Assembly: GCA_008973525.1 (NCBI GenBank)
Contig: WACJ01000549.1
Span: forward strand, 1,302,001-1,366,000
DNA: 64,000 nucleotides
DNA from: Stenopsyche tienmushanensis
Lineage: Eukaryota > Arthropoda > Insecta > Trichoptera > Stenopsychidae
Direction of reading: 5' to 3'
Below the pieces are notes generated by a model. The model saw nothing but the letters and a program-made list of their open reading frames with translations. It was not told the origin of the DNA and did not search any database. Position 1 is the stretch's first letter. Each line of letters opens with the position of its first letter. Shown here piece after piece: positions 47,698-60,886 of this stretch. The translations under genes and the position numbers were made by a program.

Positions 47698-48982
47698 TTG
47701 GGTTGGTGCAAAAGTTAAGGCCGTTTTTTATGATCCTAGGTAAATTTTTTTTTTTTTCAAAAATGATGAATAGCATCTTCTTTTAAATGATTCCATTGTA
47801 TAAAGGATGCTTTCCCTCTACTTTCTATTCAGTTTTGGCCTGGCCAGAGTACAGTGAAAAGCCCTTGTATTTTTTCAAAATGTCGGTCGATAAAGTGCAT
47901 TTACGTCACTGTTTACTTTATGAATTCCGAAAAGACAATACCGCGAGTGTGAAAACCAAAAACATTTGCGAAGTGTATGGAACAGATGTCATCAAAGTTC
48001 GACAGGTACGAAAATGTTTTACAAAATTCCGATCTGGGGATTTTTCACTAATTGATAAACCACATATCGGGCGGCCATTGAAGTCTGATGACGACAAGTT
48101 TAAAGTCATAATTGACACCAATCCACGTCTAACCACCAGGGAGATCGCGTCGATGATGGGAGTCAACCAAAGAATCGTATTAAGATATTTGAAGGGTATG
48201 GGGATGGTTTCGCGGTACGACGTTTGGATACCTCATCAATTGTCGGCTGCCAATTTATTGGATAGTGTTTCAACGTGCGTTACTTTGAGTGCGAGACAAA
48301 AATGTGAACCTTTTTTGCATCGTTTGGTAATGGAAGATGAGAAATGGGTCGTGTACAACAACGTGACAAGAAAAAGACATTGGGCTATACCTGGACAAGC
48401 CCCATTAACAACTTTGAAGTCCGAAATCCACAAAAATAAGTTATGCTTTGTGTTTGGTGGGATTGAAAGGGTATTGTATATTTTGAACTCTTGAAACCCA
48501 ATCAGACAATTACAGCAGAACGATATTATCAGAAATTATCCAAATTGAACATCGCCCTTCAAAAGAATAGACCAGAATTGGTAAACAGAAAAGGGGTAGT
48601 GTTTCATCACGACAACGCGCGACCACGTAAGACTTTGATGACCCAACATAAGCTAAATGAGTTGAATTGGGATATTATCAAGCATCCACCGTGCTCTCCA
48701 GATCTTGCTCCTTCCGATATTTATTTATTCCGATCACTGCAAAATGTTTTAAATGATAAAAAAGTTGATACAATAGAGCAGGTAAAAACATCCCTTACTA
48801 CATTTTTCGCATCAAAATCCACGGAATTTTACACTAATGGTATTAAAAAGTTGATAGAAAGATAGAAGAAGGTTATAAGAACAGATAGAAATTATATAAT
48901 TGATTAAATAAATACTACAAGTCTAAAAAAAAATGTTTAATTGTATATGTAAAAAACGGCCCTAGCTTTTGCACCAACCCAA
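47698..48982 (+). mobile_element. Mariner transposon, nearly full length
   Basis: It is 1285 bp and bounded by 33-bp terminal inverted repeats that differ at two positions. The left one begins TTGGGTTGGTGCAAAAGTTA and the right one, reverse-complemented, TTGGGTTGGTGCAAAAGCTA. Both ends are flanked by TA (47696-47697 and 48983-48984), the mariner target duplication. Size, TIR style and a DD34D transposase identify a mariner; the TIRs resemble the mellifera/cecropia group. The close TIR match suggests a fairly young insertion, although the transposase is already broken. Confidence 0.93.
47880..48865 (+). pseudogene. Mariner transposase, frameshifted
   Basis: The likely start is the ATG at 47880 (MSVDKVHLRHCLLYEF), the usual mariner N-terminus; the open frame extends 31 codons upstream, but that part has no family similarity. 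The helix-turn-helix DNA-binding half and a WIPHQLS linker motif (WVPHEL class) are present. All three catalytic aspartates are kept: EDEKW (48336-48338), HHDNARPR (48611-48613) and LAPSDIY (48716-48718), with 34 residues between the last two. A single-base loss near 48438-48443 shifts the frame in front of the CVWWD block, and a TGA at 48464-48466 interrupts the downstream frame. The product ends normally in a FYTNGIKKL-type tail. It would have been roughly 330 residues, close to the family's usual 345. Confidence 0.92.
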
Positions 48983-48984
48983 TA

Positions 48985-51900
48985 GGAATGAAAAGCATAC
49001 AAAATTAAATGTTTAATCAAAAAACCATTGAATATATTGTGTCTAAATCTGAACGAAAATAAATAGTAAAATCCAAAGCTGGTATTATATTTTATTTTTA
49101 ATATAACCGTTGTTATTCATACATTCAAAATTTTCAGTTCGGTCATATTTAATTTTAACTTGATTCATCACTTCCATCTGCAAAAATTTTGGCGGATTGT
49201 GCATTTTTTCTCGCTGTTTCGTTTGAAAAGTAATTCTTCCCTCATATATTTTGCATACATCTCCGTACTGTATTTCAGGGGGGTTGGAGAAAGAAATAAT
49301 GAAACACATACATACACATTCTCGATTTTTTGAGAATTTTCTTTGGGCATAGCCCTCTCTTCCCACAGTTCGTAACTCGCGCTAATTCGTACAGTAATAG
49401 CCAATTAAACGGGAATGACCGTCATTTATATTCTTCCTAGGTTGTTTCAGTCCCAGTTTCGCCTATCTCTTATTCAACCCCCCTTTTCACCTACCCAGAA
49501 GAGTCTTTCACTGGTAAATAATACAAATATTTTTTCTCGGTATGAGAATATGTGTAATATGAGCGAGGAAATTGGATATTTTTCTTACACAGGGCTTCGC
49601 CGTTATTAGTTATTCTTGACAGAAATCGTTAGCTGAAGGTTATTGAATGTGAGAGGATATATATTGTGGATATTCTATATAAGCGAAATGAAGAATCTCG
49701 CGAATAATATATCATACATTCGAAGATTTTAATCACAGAGAAAGCCTTAGAAAGGCAAACGAAGACTGATTTAAAGATACGCAGGCCAAACGTCAATATG
49801 CAAAAATATATTACTGGATAAACATTATTCGCTCGATTCCTCAATAGATCATTCTTAATATTACATAGAGATTAGTTTTATTAATTCAATTAATGCTTGT
49901 GTACTATTTCAGCACATTCAAGCTTACTAAATTATTTCAACCATCGTGCTTCCCTTACAAATTAAGAAATATACACACTTAACAATAATTGTTCATTTTT
50001 TCGAACGTACAACTTAAGGTCAAAATATGTTTAAATTTCTATTTACCTTTTCGGTAAAGAACTTACAACTATATTACATTTTTGACTCTCGGTTTTGTCT
50101 CATATATGGTATGCCCTAAAGCAGATAATATATAAATATATATATATATATACCATTAATTCTATGATATTAAATCATTCAATAAAAAAATAAAGATTGG
50201 ATTTAATAAAAATCTATTCATAGCGTTGAAATCAAATTTAGTTAAATACGTATTGTTTTTTTAAAATAATCGATACATACATTAAAATATTTAAAGAAAT
50301 CATAATAAATTTGGCATTGATTTGACGAATCCATTGGTTGTGTAAATGCTAAAAATAAAGAATGGCCAACATAAGTGGATCGTTTAATCCTCGTCCTTTG
50401 GGAAATGTACGCATTGCCGAAATATTCCAGCTCAGATTGGTTTCCTTCACGGATCTCACAGTTCCGAATTTAATTCGAATTCGCCCAGGGCGCATGTCGA
50501 ACAAGGTTTAAATTGTCCATCTGTATTCAGAATCCGTTTTCTGTTTGTCCACACGTAGTAGAGCAGCTGCCAGGCTTGGACATGACCGGACCAATCGTCC
50601 CATATTGTATTCATACAGAAATGTAAATACATTTATATTTCGAATATGTACCATATGCCATGGTACAGTGGCATTAAGTGCATCTGCTGTGGGAATTAAT
50701 TCAAAACGCAAAGCGAAACACATAGGAAATGAATCTTGTACCACGACAACGTAGCTGTATGAAAACGCAATAATAAAAAAATCAGGATCTTTCATTTAAA
50801 CTATCTTAAGATTATTAACACAACTATGTTCTATTGGGTATGTGACTAGCCTACGTGTTAATATTTTGCATCAGTGTCAAATTAATATTAAATCTCTATG
50901 TACACTTGTCGTGGTCCTCATACCTGGAATGTCTTAACGCTACCTACAAATGAACCCTACTATTACACGCCTGATTATATCATATATACAACATGGCATA
51001 TTGAATTTATAATAAACTTATATTAATACATATATGGTGGTTAAATTTTTACCTATGCTATAATTATTATGTTGAAATTCGAATGACTTTAATCGTATTA
51101 CAGTACAAGAATTCGTCAATAATTGAGGTCAGATCTCGTCATTAATAAAATCGGTGGAAGCTTAATTAATTTTATAAATAGGAGAATTAAATTTATAAAA
51201 TAGCCATTAATGTTAGATTTTTATAATAGATAACATGAGGGATCGACAAGGATCATTTTTAATGAAATAATTGACAAATTGACGTTCATATTTTTAATTC
51301 ATACATATTAATAAAGTATCGTGATTGAAATGTATTGCAATTTTTTTCATTTTGATAAATCATTCAATAGAATTTAAAAATGGAATGCCGATGAAGGTAA
51401 ATCTATAAAAAAGATCGATTAATTGTGGACAGTTTTTCGCCGAAGTGTAGTTTTTATGATATTGGCTAAAATCAAAATTTAGTCATATTTGACTGAATGA
51501 AATCGTTTATAAATTTTATCGATGTTCAAAAAATATATAGAGTATTTATCCCGAATTCAAAAATAAGCCTGCGGGATTGTATCCCATCCCCGATATTATT
51601 TCACTACCCTTCAATCATCCCCAGATTATGTTTGTATATACATCCGCTGCGGACTTGCATGTACTAATGCCAGAATAAATCTACATCAATCAACAAACCA
51701 CAATGTAATACATCAGGATCTTTATTGTATGAATATCCTAGGAGCATAGGAGAGAGTAATTTCAGGGAAAGCAACGTCAGCGAATGATTTACGAGCCCAC
51801 AATACTACCTGATATCCGAGGGTGGCTCAAATAAAGGCTGGTGAGTCGGAAAAACACATAGCCATTGTATTTGATGGGAGTTAAATGTGATTTACAGGTG

Positions 51901-53040
51901 AAATTGAAAACAAACCCTGGAATCCTGGAGATAAAGCATGAACAAACTTTTGTTTTCATTGCCGACCGCATAATGGCATCTGATTGACTGATGAAAGAAG
52001 ACCCACCCCGGATATCGACAGTGCGGAATTTAATTAAATATGAAGAGGGTGAAGAATCGATTTTTTTGGTTTAAAAGTAATATATTTAGTATTCTGGTTA
52101 TGAACAAATATATATTTACAGAGTAATTATTTTTTTACAAATATGAATAATATTCATAATTATAAATCATTAAAAACATACGCGATTTTTTGCTATTGAT
52201 GTAAGTTATAGCAATTTGGATTTTTATTATTGATAATATGAAAAACTAATTTTAGAATGCTTGCAATAAGTTGCATGTTAAAATCATAAAAATAGCATGA
52301 TATATAAGCATTTTAGGTGATATATCAGTATCAGATATTCCATATATATGCTAATTTAAACAACACCAAAACCAATTTCGCATCTCGGTGTTGTATTATT
52401 ATAATGAAAGCGTTCCTGTCAAAACGAATAAAACACATAAAGTGAAATGTTATTCTCATAAAACTACGGCGAAATGCGCATTATTTCAAACTTTACGATT
52501 TAAAAGGGGGGGTATCCATAAAAATAATAAAACACCACAATATTCACTGGATAAATACTTGATATGACGAAGAAAAATATCTCCACATAAGCCACAACAC
52601 TTAAACCGCCCTCATAAAATAAAAGTATATTTTCCACAAATAGCCGATAGAGGGTTGTTTTGATCGCTTTCACAACGGACGCCATATGGTTGAACTTCAC
52701 ATGTAAAACATTGTTCCAAAAAGTTTCGGCAAAGTTTTATGTTCGGTGGTTTATCTAAATCGTCAGAGGCTTTCAAAAGACGTCAACACTTGAACGTCGG
52801 TTTTCAAAGTACTAAAAGACCGGAAAATACATTAAATTAGAGGCGCGAAAACATATAAATATAATGCAAACCCTTTGGATCTCTTACAGAAACGAACAAA
52901 TTCAACAATATTTATAAAGCTTTTAAATAAAATAGTCTGGAGCATGACTAATGTTATAAATTAGATGTATGTTGAACGAAAATAATTACAAAAAATATAT
53001 GTGATAATAAAATAAAAATGTTCAAAATTGAAAAAAAATA
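48985..53040. other. Intergenic, AT-rich; no gene seen
   Basis: A second copy of the GTGTACTATTTCAG motif lies at 49899-49914, and a TA-rich microsatellite near 50130-50152. The overlapping open frames on both strands around 50508-50795 have no recognisable domain and are not called. Confidence 0.45.
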
Positions 53041-53056
53041 AAAATAAAATAAAAAA

Positions 53057-53104
53057 GGGACCCACCGCACACCCGTGTCTCATCAAGACAGACGAGACAC
53101 ACAC
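53057..53104. repeat. Leader-plus-hairpin repeat, copy A
   Basis: The leader GACCCACCGCACACCC is followed by GTGTCTC (53075-53081), a 12-nt loop and GAGACAC (53094-53100), a perfect 7-bp stem extendable with one mismatch. A-rich sequence lies on both sides. A second copy with a different stem is at 60840-60886. Confidence 0.6.
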
Positions 53105-56013
53105 CAAAGAAAAAAATAAAAAGTAAATAAAAATATATTCTCTAAAAAGTGCATAGGAAATAAATACTCCAGTTATCAAATTTTAATATGGCAATTTTAA
53201 AGCACTGTCTTCCGAATGGAATTAATTATTTCTTCACAACGAAACTCAATTTCGCGCGCTGAATAATAAAAAAGATGAAATTTGGTTGGAACGGTCGAGC
53301 TACAAAGGATGGAAATTATACGCTGCAGTCCATTTAAAAATAAATAACTGGCGAAAATAATTCGATACGATTCACGTCGATGCAATAGCGATCTATATAT
53401 CATACGCGAATTTTCCCATTAATTTGAAGGGGAGGGAGATTCTAATAAAAACAACAAAAAAATCACAAAAAAAAACAAATTAAATACACTTCTGAATACT
53501 GGAGCATGAAAAATCTAATAAAAAAATAAATTCCGAGACGTTTCGACCCAAAAAATCTAAATAGCAAGGCACTAAATATTTGAATTTTCACTCGTATCAA
53601 AAAATCGAAACCAATTCGTTCACATCAATTTCTTTTCGTGCAGATTTCGATCTTGGATTTATACTATTTTATTTCGTACGTCTATCTAATACGGAGCATA
53701 CGTCATTATTTCTAAGGATACGCATCTGAATCACAATGCCGAAATGCGTGACAGCTATAGTATCGCAAATTTTGATAAACCTATGGTAGTACGACAGCGA
53801 TATGTGCGCCAATGCCACAGCAATGAATCTTTTGCGATATACGATTAGCTTTAATGTTCATACTCCTTTTATAGTCCCATATATTATACATTTAAATGCC
53901 TATTTTTAACATGTATAAAATAAAGTATATAATTATCATATTTTATAAGGTAAATCTAAAAAAATCATTGATAAGCACTCGATATTTAAATACTTATATT
54001 AAATTTATATTCACGATTGAAAATCTCCGGATGACTAATGATTTATAAATTGTTAGTTTAATACAGTGGATATATTATTTAATTGTTAATGTAGTTTCTC
54101 TAAAAACCTAATATATTAATATAAGCATTGATTATTGATTGAGATAAGTTTTAAAAACATTTTCGTAAATAAAGATCAGTAATATTAATAGTAAATTGAC
54201 GGCTAATAAATTGAGATTATTTTTGGTACAAGTTATTCCATCTATATATAATATATACCTAATATTCGAGATACCTCCATGTGTTATATACATTTTTTTT
54301 AATATCCGCAGATAAGCCTGTACAAAACAAAGATATTTTTATGGGTGTTTTTAAGGCTCAGATATAATTTATATTTACATAATCCTAAAATAAAACGCTT
54401 TTTCCTACATCTCCGTATTACTAACTTTGTGAAGAAAATTCGCACCGCCATCGTTTGTTGTATCAAACAGCAGATGATAGCTCATCAGATTTTCCGCCCT
54501 TATTATCCGCATACGTAGACTTAATTGCAGCGAGCTTTCACCCATGAACGAGGGGTGTGTGTGCGTTGAGCTTTTAATGGAAGCTCCCCAAAATAAGGTG
54601 CAGAACTGATGCTGCCAGGTTATATAACCATATTTTATCTTCACGGCTAATAAAACCGGCTTTTAATAACACACTGTAAATATCGTACCTGCATTTTAAA
54701 ACCGGCGGCTTATTTAGATCGGACGCCCCTCGGGGATAATTAAAACAGGTAAAATGCTCCCTGGACTGATGCTACCAAGATATTTACGTAAACGAATAAA
54801 ATTGTGAATAAGTCCTTTTTCATTATACAGGTTACGGGGGCTGGGAATAAGGCTGCGCTGCGACATTTTCATTTTTTATAATGTACGAATGAGAACGAAA
54901 ATTAAACGTGTCTACCCTACTCCGTATATTTAATATGTATTTAGAGTAATTTCGTTAAAAAAAGGGGGCGACTTGTTACACTTTCATGCGCTCTGGAAAA
55001 ATTAAAAATGAACAACATGCGACAGGGTTATTTCATTGCTCTTGAAAATGTTTCCATTTAAAATTAAATTTAACCTGCCTGAAAATACAATCAACCGACA
55101 ATATTTCTGAAATTGAAAATACAAAATAATTAATTTTAGATTAAATACCTGGATAGGCCATAACTGAATATATTACGTTTGTAGTCTGTTGTTAAACTTG
55201 TACTTCATTAAACGACCCAGTAATGCGGTTCATATTTCGAGACTTAATAGCTGTAGATTTTCCCAGACATTAACATTTTATGAGCCGGTCCCTCATATGA
55301 TATTTTACCAGTCAAGCATTTAACATAAAATTGCAGATCGACTAAAATATATTTAAATATTATAAAACTGCTTAATTAAACCTAAATTAAAAAGATTTTA
55401 AAAACGACGTTTTTAATCGATGAAAAAATAAAAATACATTCATATTCAATGTCGATGTCATTAATTTATTCATGATATACTAATATTTAGGAATCTTTTT
55501 GTTATTATTTACAACTCAAATATTTATGTAATTGCTTATGTCTATCTGTTCGCTATACATATCAAATATAGGCTAAAAAGCATCATTTAAACTAAATCGA
55601 TTACCCTTTGGGATGCTGCACAAAATATATGCACCGCTTTCCAATTTGCGAGTATTCGAACGATTTTTAATGGGCAATTGTGGACCCTTTTTGGACGCAA
55701 ATCCTGTTTGCTAATCCACATTAACAATATTTTCATAATATTAATACATATTTTTGGTGGAAATTTCACATTTAACACATTAACACTCTAAATGCATGCA
55801 TGCGCTTACATGTCTAAAACATAAATCATGGAACGATTGTAGTAATGAATTGCCTGACGCTCAAACGCAGTGGAAACGATCGATCCCGATTTAATACCAC
55901 ATAATCGTCATTTGCGATCAAAATCATTAGTACATTGTATATTTTAAAGAAAACTGAAATAATAATCGTTTGGGGTGTTTTATATATACATTAAATTTTC
56001 TTGAAAATATATA
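53105..56013. other. Intergenic; no gene seen
   Basis: A 19-nt motif is repeated at 54605-54623 and 54765-54783 (ACTGATGCTGCCAGGTTAT versus ACTGATGCTACCAAGATAT) inside a GC-richer block at 54400-54870. Nothing else is recognisable. Confidence 0.45.
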
Positions 56014-56015
56014 TA

Positions 56016-57240
56016 AGATAAAGCGGAAAGAAATGTCATTTTTTTATTGCATTTTTGTCGTCAGTTTGCCTCGGATTGCTGTCGAGTAAATACGTCAAGG
56101 TTGGTATCATTTTGAAGTTCTATTTTTTTATATACATATTTTTAATATTTATTTTAGCCATAGTGAAAATATCCGAGCCATAAATTGATGAGACCCATTT
56201 GTTGTATTTATTCGATAAAGGATTTAAAGCAAAATATACCACCCAGAGCATCTGTGATACATATGGCAACATATTGAACATTCGAAAATGCCATAGATGG
56301 TTTAAAAAATTCAAAAGTGGCGACAGATATTTGAAAAATAAACCAAAATCAGAACGACCTCCAATAATCGATGATGACGCATTAAATTCTCTGGTAGAAT
56401 CTGATCCTCGAAAAACAATAAAGGAATTATCGCTAGACATCGGCTGTCCCTGGTCGACAGTAAAAGAACATTTGAAAAGACTCTGGAAAAAAACAGACAG
56501 GGAATTTGGGTACCGCACGAGTTATCATCAACGGTCTTGTAACAACAGATAACCATTTGTTCATCGCTATTGTCCAGGTATGAAACCGATCCATTTTTTA
56601 AAAGGATCATTACTGGGGATGATAAGTGGGTCTTCTACAACAATCCGAGAAGGAAAAAACAGTGGCTTTCTTCAAATCAAGTACCTGTTTCTATCCCTCG
56701 ACCGTCATTATCCTTGAAAAAGGTCCTCCTTTGTATTTGGTGGGATTTTTTTGACGTAATTCACTACGAATTATTAAAATCTGGCCAAACTGTCACAGCA
56801 GAGCTATACTGTGCACAATTAGATAGGTTAAAAGCGGAAATGCTTAAAAAGCAACCAGTACTAGTTAACAACCAAAGAAGAATATTACAGCATGATAATG
56901 CAAGACCACACGCAGCAAGGATTACGCAGAACAAAATAAGGGAGCTGGATTGGAAGTGCTGCACCATCCACCATATCATCTTTTCAAGTAAACATTCAAC
57001 ATTCGCTTTGCGATAAAAAAAATCACTTCCGTGTAACAAGTGAAAAATCACTTGGATTCTTACTTAAGTGGAAAACCGGCCGAATTTTACGAAAGAGGCA
57101 TTAAAAAGCTACCTAATCTGTGGAGGGCGATTATAAATAACGATGGAAATTATTTAATTGAGTAATATTGTATAGATTTTATTAAAATACATTTTTTTTC
57201 TCCAAATAACAAAAAAATGACATTTCTTTCCGCTTTACCT
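56016..57240 (+). mobile_element. Second mariner transposon, decayed
   Basis: Terminal inverted repeats share TAAAGCGGAAAGAAATGTCA plus a T run (left 56019 onward, right up to 57237). The left end is preceded by TA (56014-56015); at the right end TA is at 57240-57241 if the element ends one base earlier, so the last base or two are uncertain. At about 1225 bp it is slightly short for a mariner, in line with internal deletions. Its TIRs are unrelated to those of the element at 47698, so it belongs to a different mariner lineage. Confidence 0.88.
56160..57165 (+). pseudogene. Mariner transposase, multiply disrupted
   Basis: The frame opens at ATA GTG AAA (56160), where the family has ATG, so the start codon seems lost. 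An in-frame TAA lies at 56181-56183. The HTH half follows (LYLFDKGFKAKYTTQSICD, then FKKFKSGD). The frame shifts just before the WVPHEL-class motif, and another TAA is at 56540-56542. Catalytic Asp 1 is in TGDDKW (56618-56620) and Asp 2 in LQHDNARPH (56894-56896). After a further frameshift near 56955 the HHPPY block joins directly to HLF (junction about 56976), so the nine codons that normally hold the third catalytic Asp are missing. Further stops follow, and the tail ends at TAA 57163-57165. Confidence 0.9.
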
Positions 57241-57241
57241 A

Positions 57242-60200
57242 ATATATCAAGCATGTTGTCTTATTTATTGGTCTTTATTAGTCAAAATGTTGACAAAATT
57301 GTACGTCCGTGGATTACAACTTGCATATAGACGCAATATTAAATATCAGATACGTGAATAGCCGTAACGTGTAATCGAATGGCACTCTCGTGTCGTGGAT
57401 GTGTCCGATCTTAAATTCGCGATATTTATAAACGCTTCTTTGCATCAAGCCTAAAACGAAACACTGTTGTATATGTACACTTATTTGATGTCATTAAAAT
57501 CGTCTTTTTTGATGAATAATAGTCGCCACTACATAAATAGTTACCAGATGGCGGTTCATTTACCTTACTAAGTAAACATGTTAATTGAGACGACAGAAGA
57601 AGCCGCTGTTTGTGGACAAATAAACCTGCCTGATGTGTAATATTGGATTGTTGATTTTCAGGTGAAAATTACACAGTGCTACATAAATACGAGATGTAAT
57701 ATATCGTATTACTATTAATTTGCCTTTACAATGGGGTTATTTGAAACATCTCAGCGGATGGGTTTGATTCCCATTGGAATTTCTCAGTAATCTTACTATA
57801 ATCCACTTCAGCTTAGATTACGTTTGATATACGACCGAATCGCTCAACGTTCATTTTGATTATTGGCATTTATCATCAATCACTTCAATCTTATAACGTA
57901 TTTATAGAGTATCGATCGCTTTATTTTAAATTTGGAGGATTTACCCAGAAAACACCTTTGCATGAAGTTTATCGGTTTTAGATGACCTATTTGTTATGTG
58001 AATTGTATCTTTCTCGCACATAAAGTATTGAGAGTTACAACGTTAAAGTACTACCATTTTTCGGTTGATACGTGTATATAACAATAAAACCGGGGAAATC
58101 CGACAAATCTATCGCGTTATTTGTATAAAATTGCTAAGAATCAGACAGTAAAGCGCATGGAAATGGCCAAAGTCGAACAAGATACTCTAAGATAGATAGA
58201 TTCAATAAGAAACAAATCAAGTTTAACAGCTATTGATCTAAAAATATGTCAGCCATACGAGTGGAGCTACGAGGGAATATCCTTCCGATACATCTTTATC
58301 GAAGTATTTTTATTGGTATTCGCCGGAATTGTTCTCGACTTTGATCTAGTTTTACTGCTTCTGGTCAAAAATACGAGGAAAATTTCATTGTCTTTTTTTA
58401 TTATGATATAACCTATATTAAAAGAACGATTTGATGATCCTGAATCGAGAATTTTATTTGTTATATCATTTTCTACAATTCTGCAAAACAAAATTCATGC
58501 ATATAAAATTCAGATCGTTCTCAATTTTAATAAACATCGTACATTATTTAGCAAGTCTGATATTTTTCATAAAAAATTACTTATTTTTGACAATATTGTA
58601 TTGTCACGAATAAAGATTTTTTTTTTTTTAATGTTTGTAATCACTATCGATATTGCTTGAATCAAATAGTATATTCGAATACTGTCATGGAATAGATTGC
58701 AAAGGATTTCTCTTTTTACCCATTAAATGACGAGGCATTCAAATGTAAGGTTTTTGATTTCGCATTGATTCTTGCAAATCAATTTAAGTATATGATAAAA
58801 ATTTGCTATCATCGAATAGATTTCAAATTTGTATTTAATATATAAAAACTGCAGTTGTTTCGTCCAATCATATTTTGATACTATCGATATTATAAAGTAA
58901 ATTGAAGGTATTTTAAAACCTGCAAAACTCATCAACATGATAATAAATTTCAAAATATTTGCACTATTCTTGCGGATGGTATAATTAAAAACATATACTA
59001 AATATTAGTTGATTTCCAATATCAATCTATACGTAATAATGAACAAACAATACTCAAACATATGATCTGCATTTACATTTCATTGTTATGAATCAAACAT
59101 ACATTGATAATTGATTGTTGTTCTAAAGACCATTTTAAAATTGACTAAACCACACATCGTGGTAAACGTTCAATGTTTCATTTCAGCGATTTGATGGAAA
59201 AACACGGTGTTTGAATAATTTATCACATAAGATACACATAAGTCGTATTTCTTCCAGTCGTTTATTAAGACAAATATCTCAACATCTGAAAGGACTTGCT
59301 TGGGTAGTTTTTTATTGAACCTTTCCGGAATATATATTTTTAAATATATGACTCTTAAAATCCGGACGAACTTATTGCGAAATAAAGTAAAATTGAAATC
59401 ATTTAATCCGTATTAATGTTTGCCTCAACTTCGAGAGGAATATTTACATTAAAGGAGAGTTTACGAGCAAGCCACATGATAAGGGTAAGCAATGAAAACA
59501 GGCATTACCTCTTTGGCCAATATTAGCAGGCTCTGTTTTATCGACCCCAACCCTTAGCTTACACGTACACATTTGTTGCCAACAAAGTCGTTTAAAATTG
59601 AGAAGGGCTCAAATCCATTTAGGTTTATTAAACAAAGATAAACACGCGTGATGTTTGACGATGAGCAGATCTAAAACGAAAAGATGATCGAAGGGAGGGG
59701 TGATTTGTTCCAACGTACGATGCAAGGATCTATTCAAAATTATTAATAAGACCTCGTGATATTCGTACCACGAGATAACATTGTTATACAAGCAATGAAA
59801 ATTGTTTCGCCTGGATATTTTGCAGATGCCTGGTTTAAAGTCCAGGATGTGCATAACACAACTAAATCTCTTGATCATACCTGGTTGAACAAAGATTTTT
59901 CTAAATTTCGCATTCAGGCGCTCGTAGAAAATAGATGGAAAACTTTTTTAATCTTCATTCACAATATTGGATATTAATTAATCCAACCGTCGTACCGATT
60001 GCTTTCGGCTAAATTATCGCCTAACTTGCCACCCCGTGCGGCAACTATTGTATTATTGAAAACTGCGGCAAAACGAAGTTTGTCGGCAAAAAGTGGCAAA
60101 CGACCCTCGTCTGGAATGTCTGATTTATTGGAGAGTGGAGCGGTAAATTTTGTCCGATCACCGGTGGTGTGCCACCCCATTCCAGACGCGACCCTCCTTC

Positions 60201-60820
60201 CATTTTCTCGCGTTTTGGGCCTTTGCTGACCGATAAGGGTAGACCGCAATGATCGCCTTAGTTTCCATTGTAATTATTTCAAAACTTATAGCAATTATGA
60301 TTACATTGGCTTCGCATCTTTTATAAATGCACGTTTAACCAATACCCGTTCAGATTTCGAACTTCACTATCTTGACCTCATATTGTAGCCATTACAAAAC
60401 TTCGATCTTTGAACTTGTTAAGTATCAATATCCTTAATCAAGTTGAGAACTTTTACTTCACAATTCTACTTTACGCTCCTCTGCTTTCGAAAGGATTCCT
60501 CCAGTATCCAAAAAGAGATTCTAACAAGTTACTCGAGAAATAAGGGTGGTTTTTCATACTCTTTACGAACTTCCCTGATGTGTATGAGCTTGTATATGTA
60601 CGTACGAAACTTATTCGCTACATATTCTGTACAAACGACGCTACAAATATTAGAGGAAAAATCTTATTTAAAGTATTTATAGCTGTTTTTCTGAGAATAC
60701 ACAATAATTGCATTAATTTTTGTCCAGGTCCTTAGATAATTTTGTTTTCGACGGCACAAAAAAATGGATGGAAAATCTGTGTTTTCTTTCATATTGTATA
60801 AAAAGTGTTAAAAACAAATA
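57242..60820. other. Intergenic; no gene seen
   Basis: A GC-richer island at 59990-60250 is open on both strands for 76-91 codons but shows no domain. Other frames here are short and AT-driven. Confidence 0.45.
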
Positions 60821-60839
60821 ATAAAAAATAAAAAAAGGA

Positions 60840-60886
60840 GGACCCACCTCACACCCGTGTCAATAGATGTTGTTATTGACACACTC
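60840..60886. repeat. Leader-plus-hairpin repeat, copy B
   Basis: The leader GACCCACCTCACACCC differs from copy A at one base. The stem is GTGTCAATA (60857-60865) and TATTGACAC (60874-60882), a perfect 9-bp pairing around an 8-nt loop. The upstream flank is A-rich, as in copy A at 53057. Confidence 0.6.

Noticed and set aside
59974..60249. Open frames on both strands (76 and 91 codons)
   Set aside because: Being open on both strands in a GC-richer patch without any domain points to composition, not coding.
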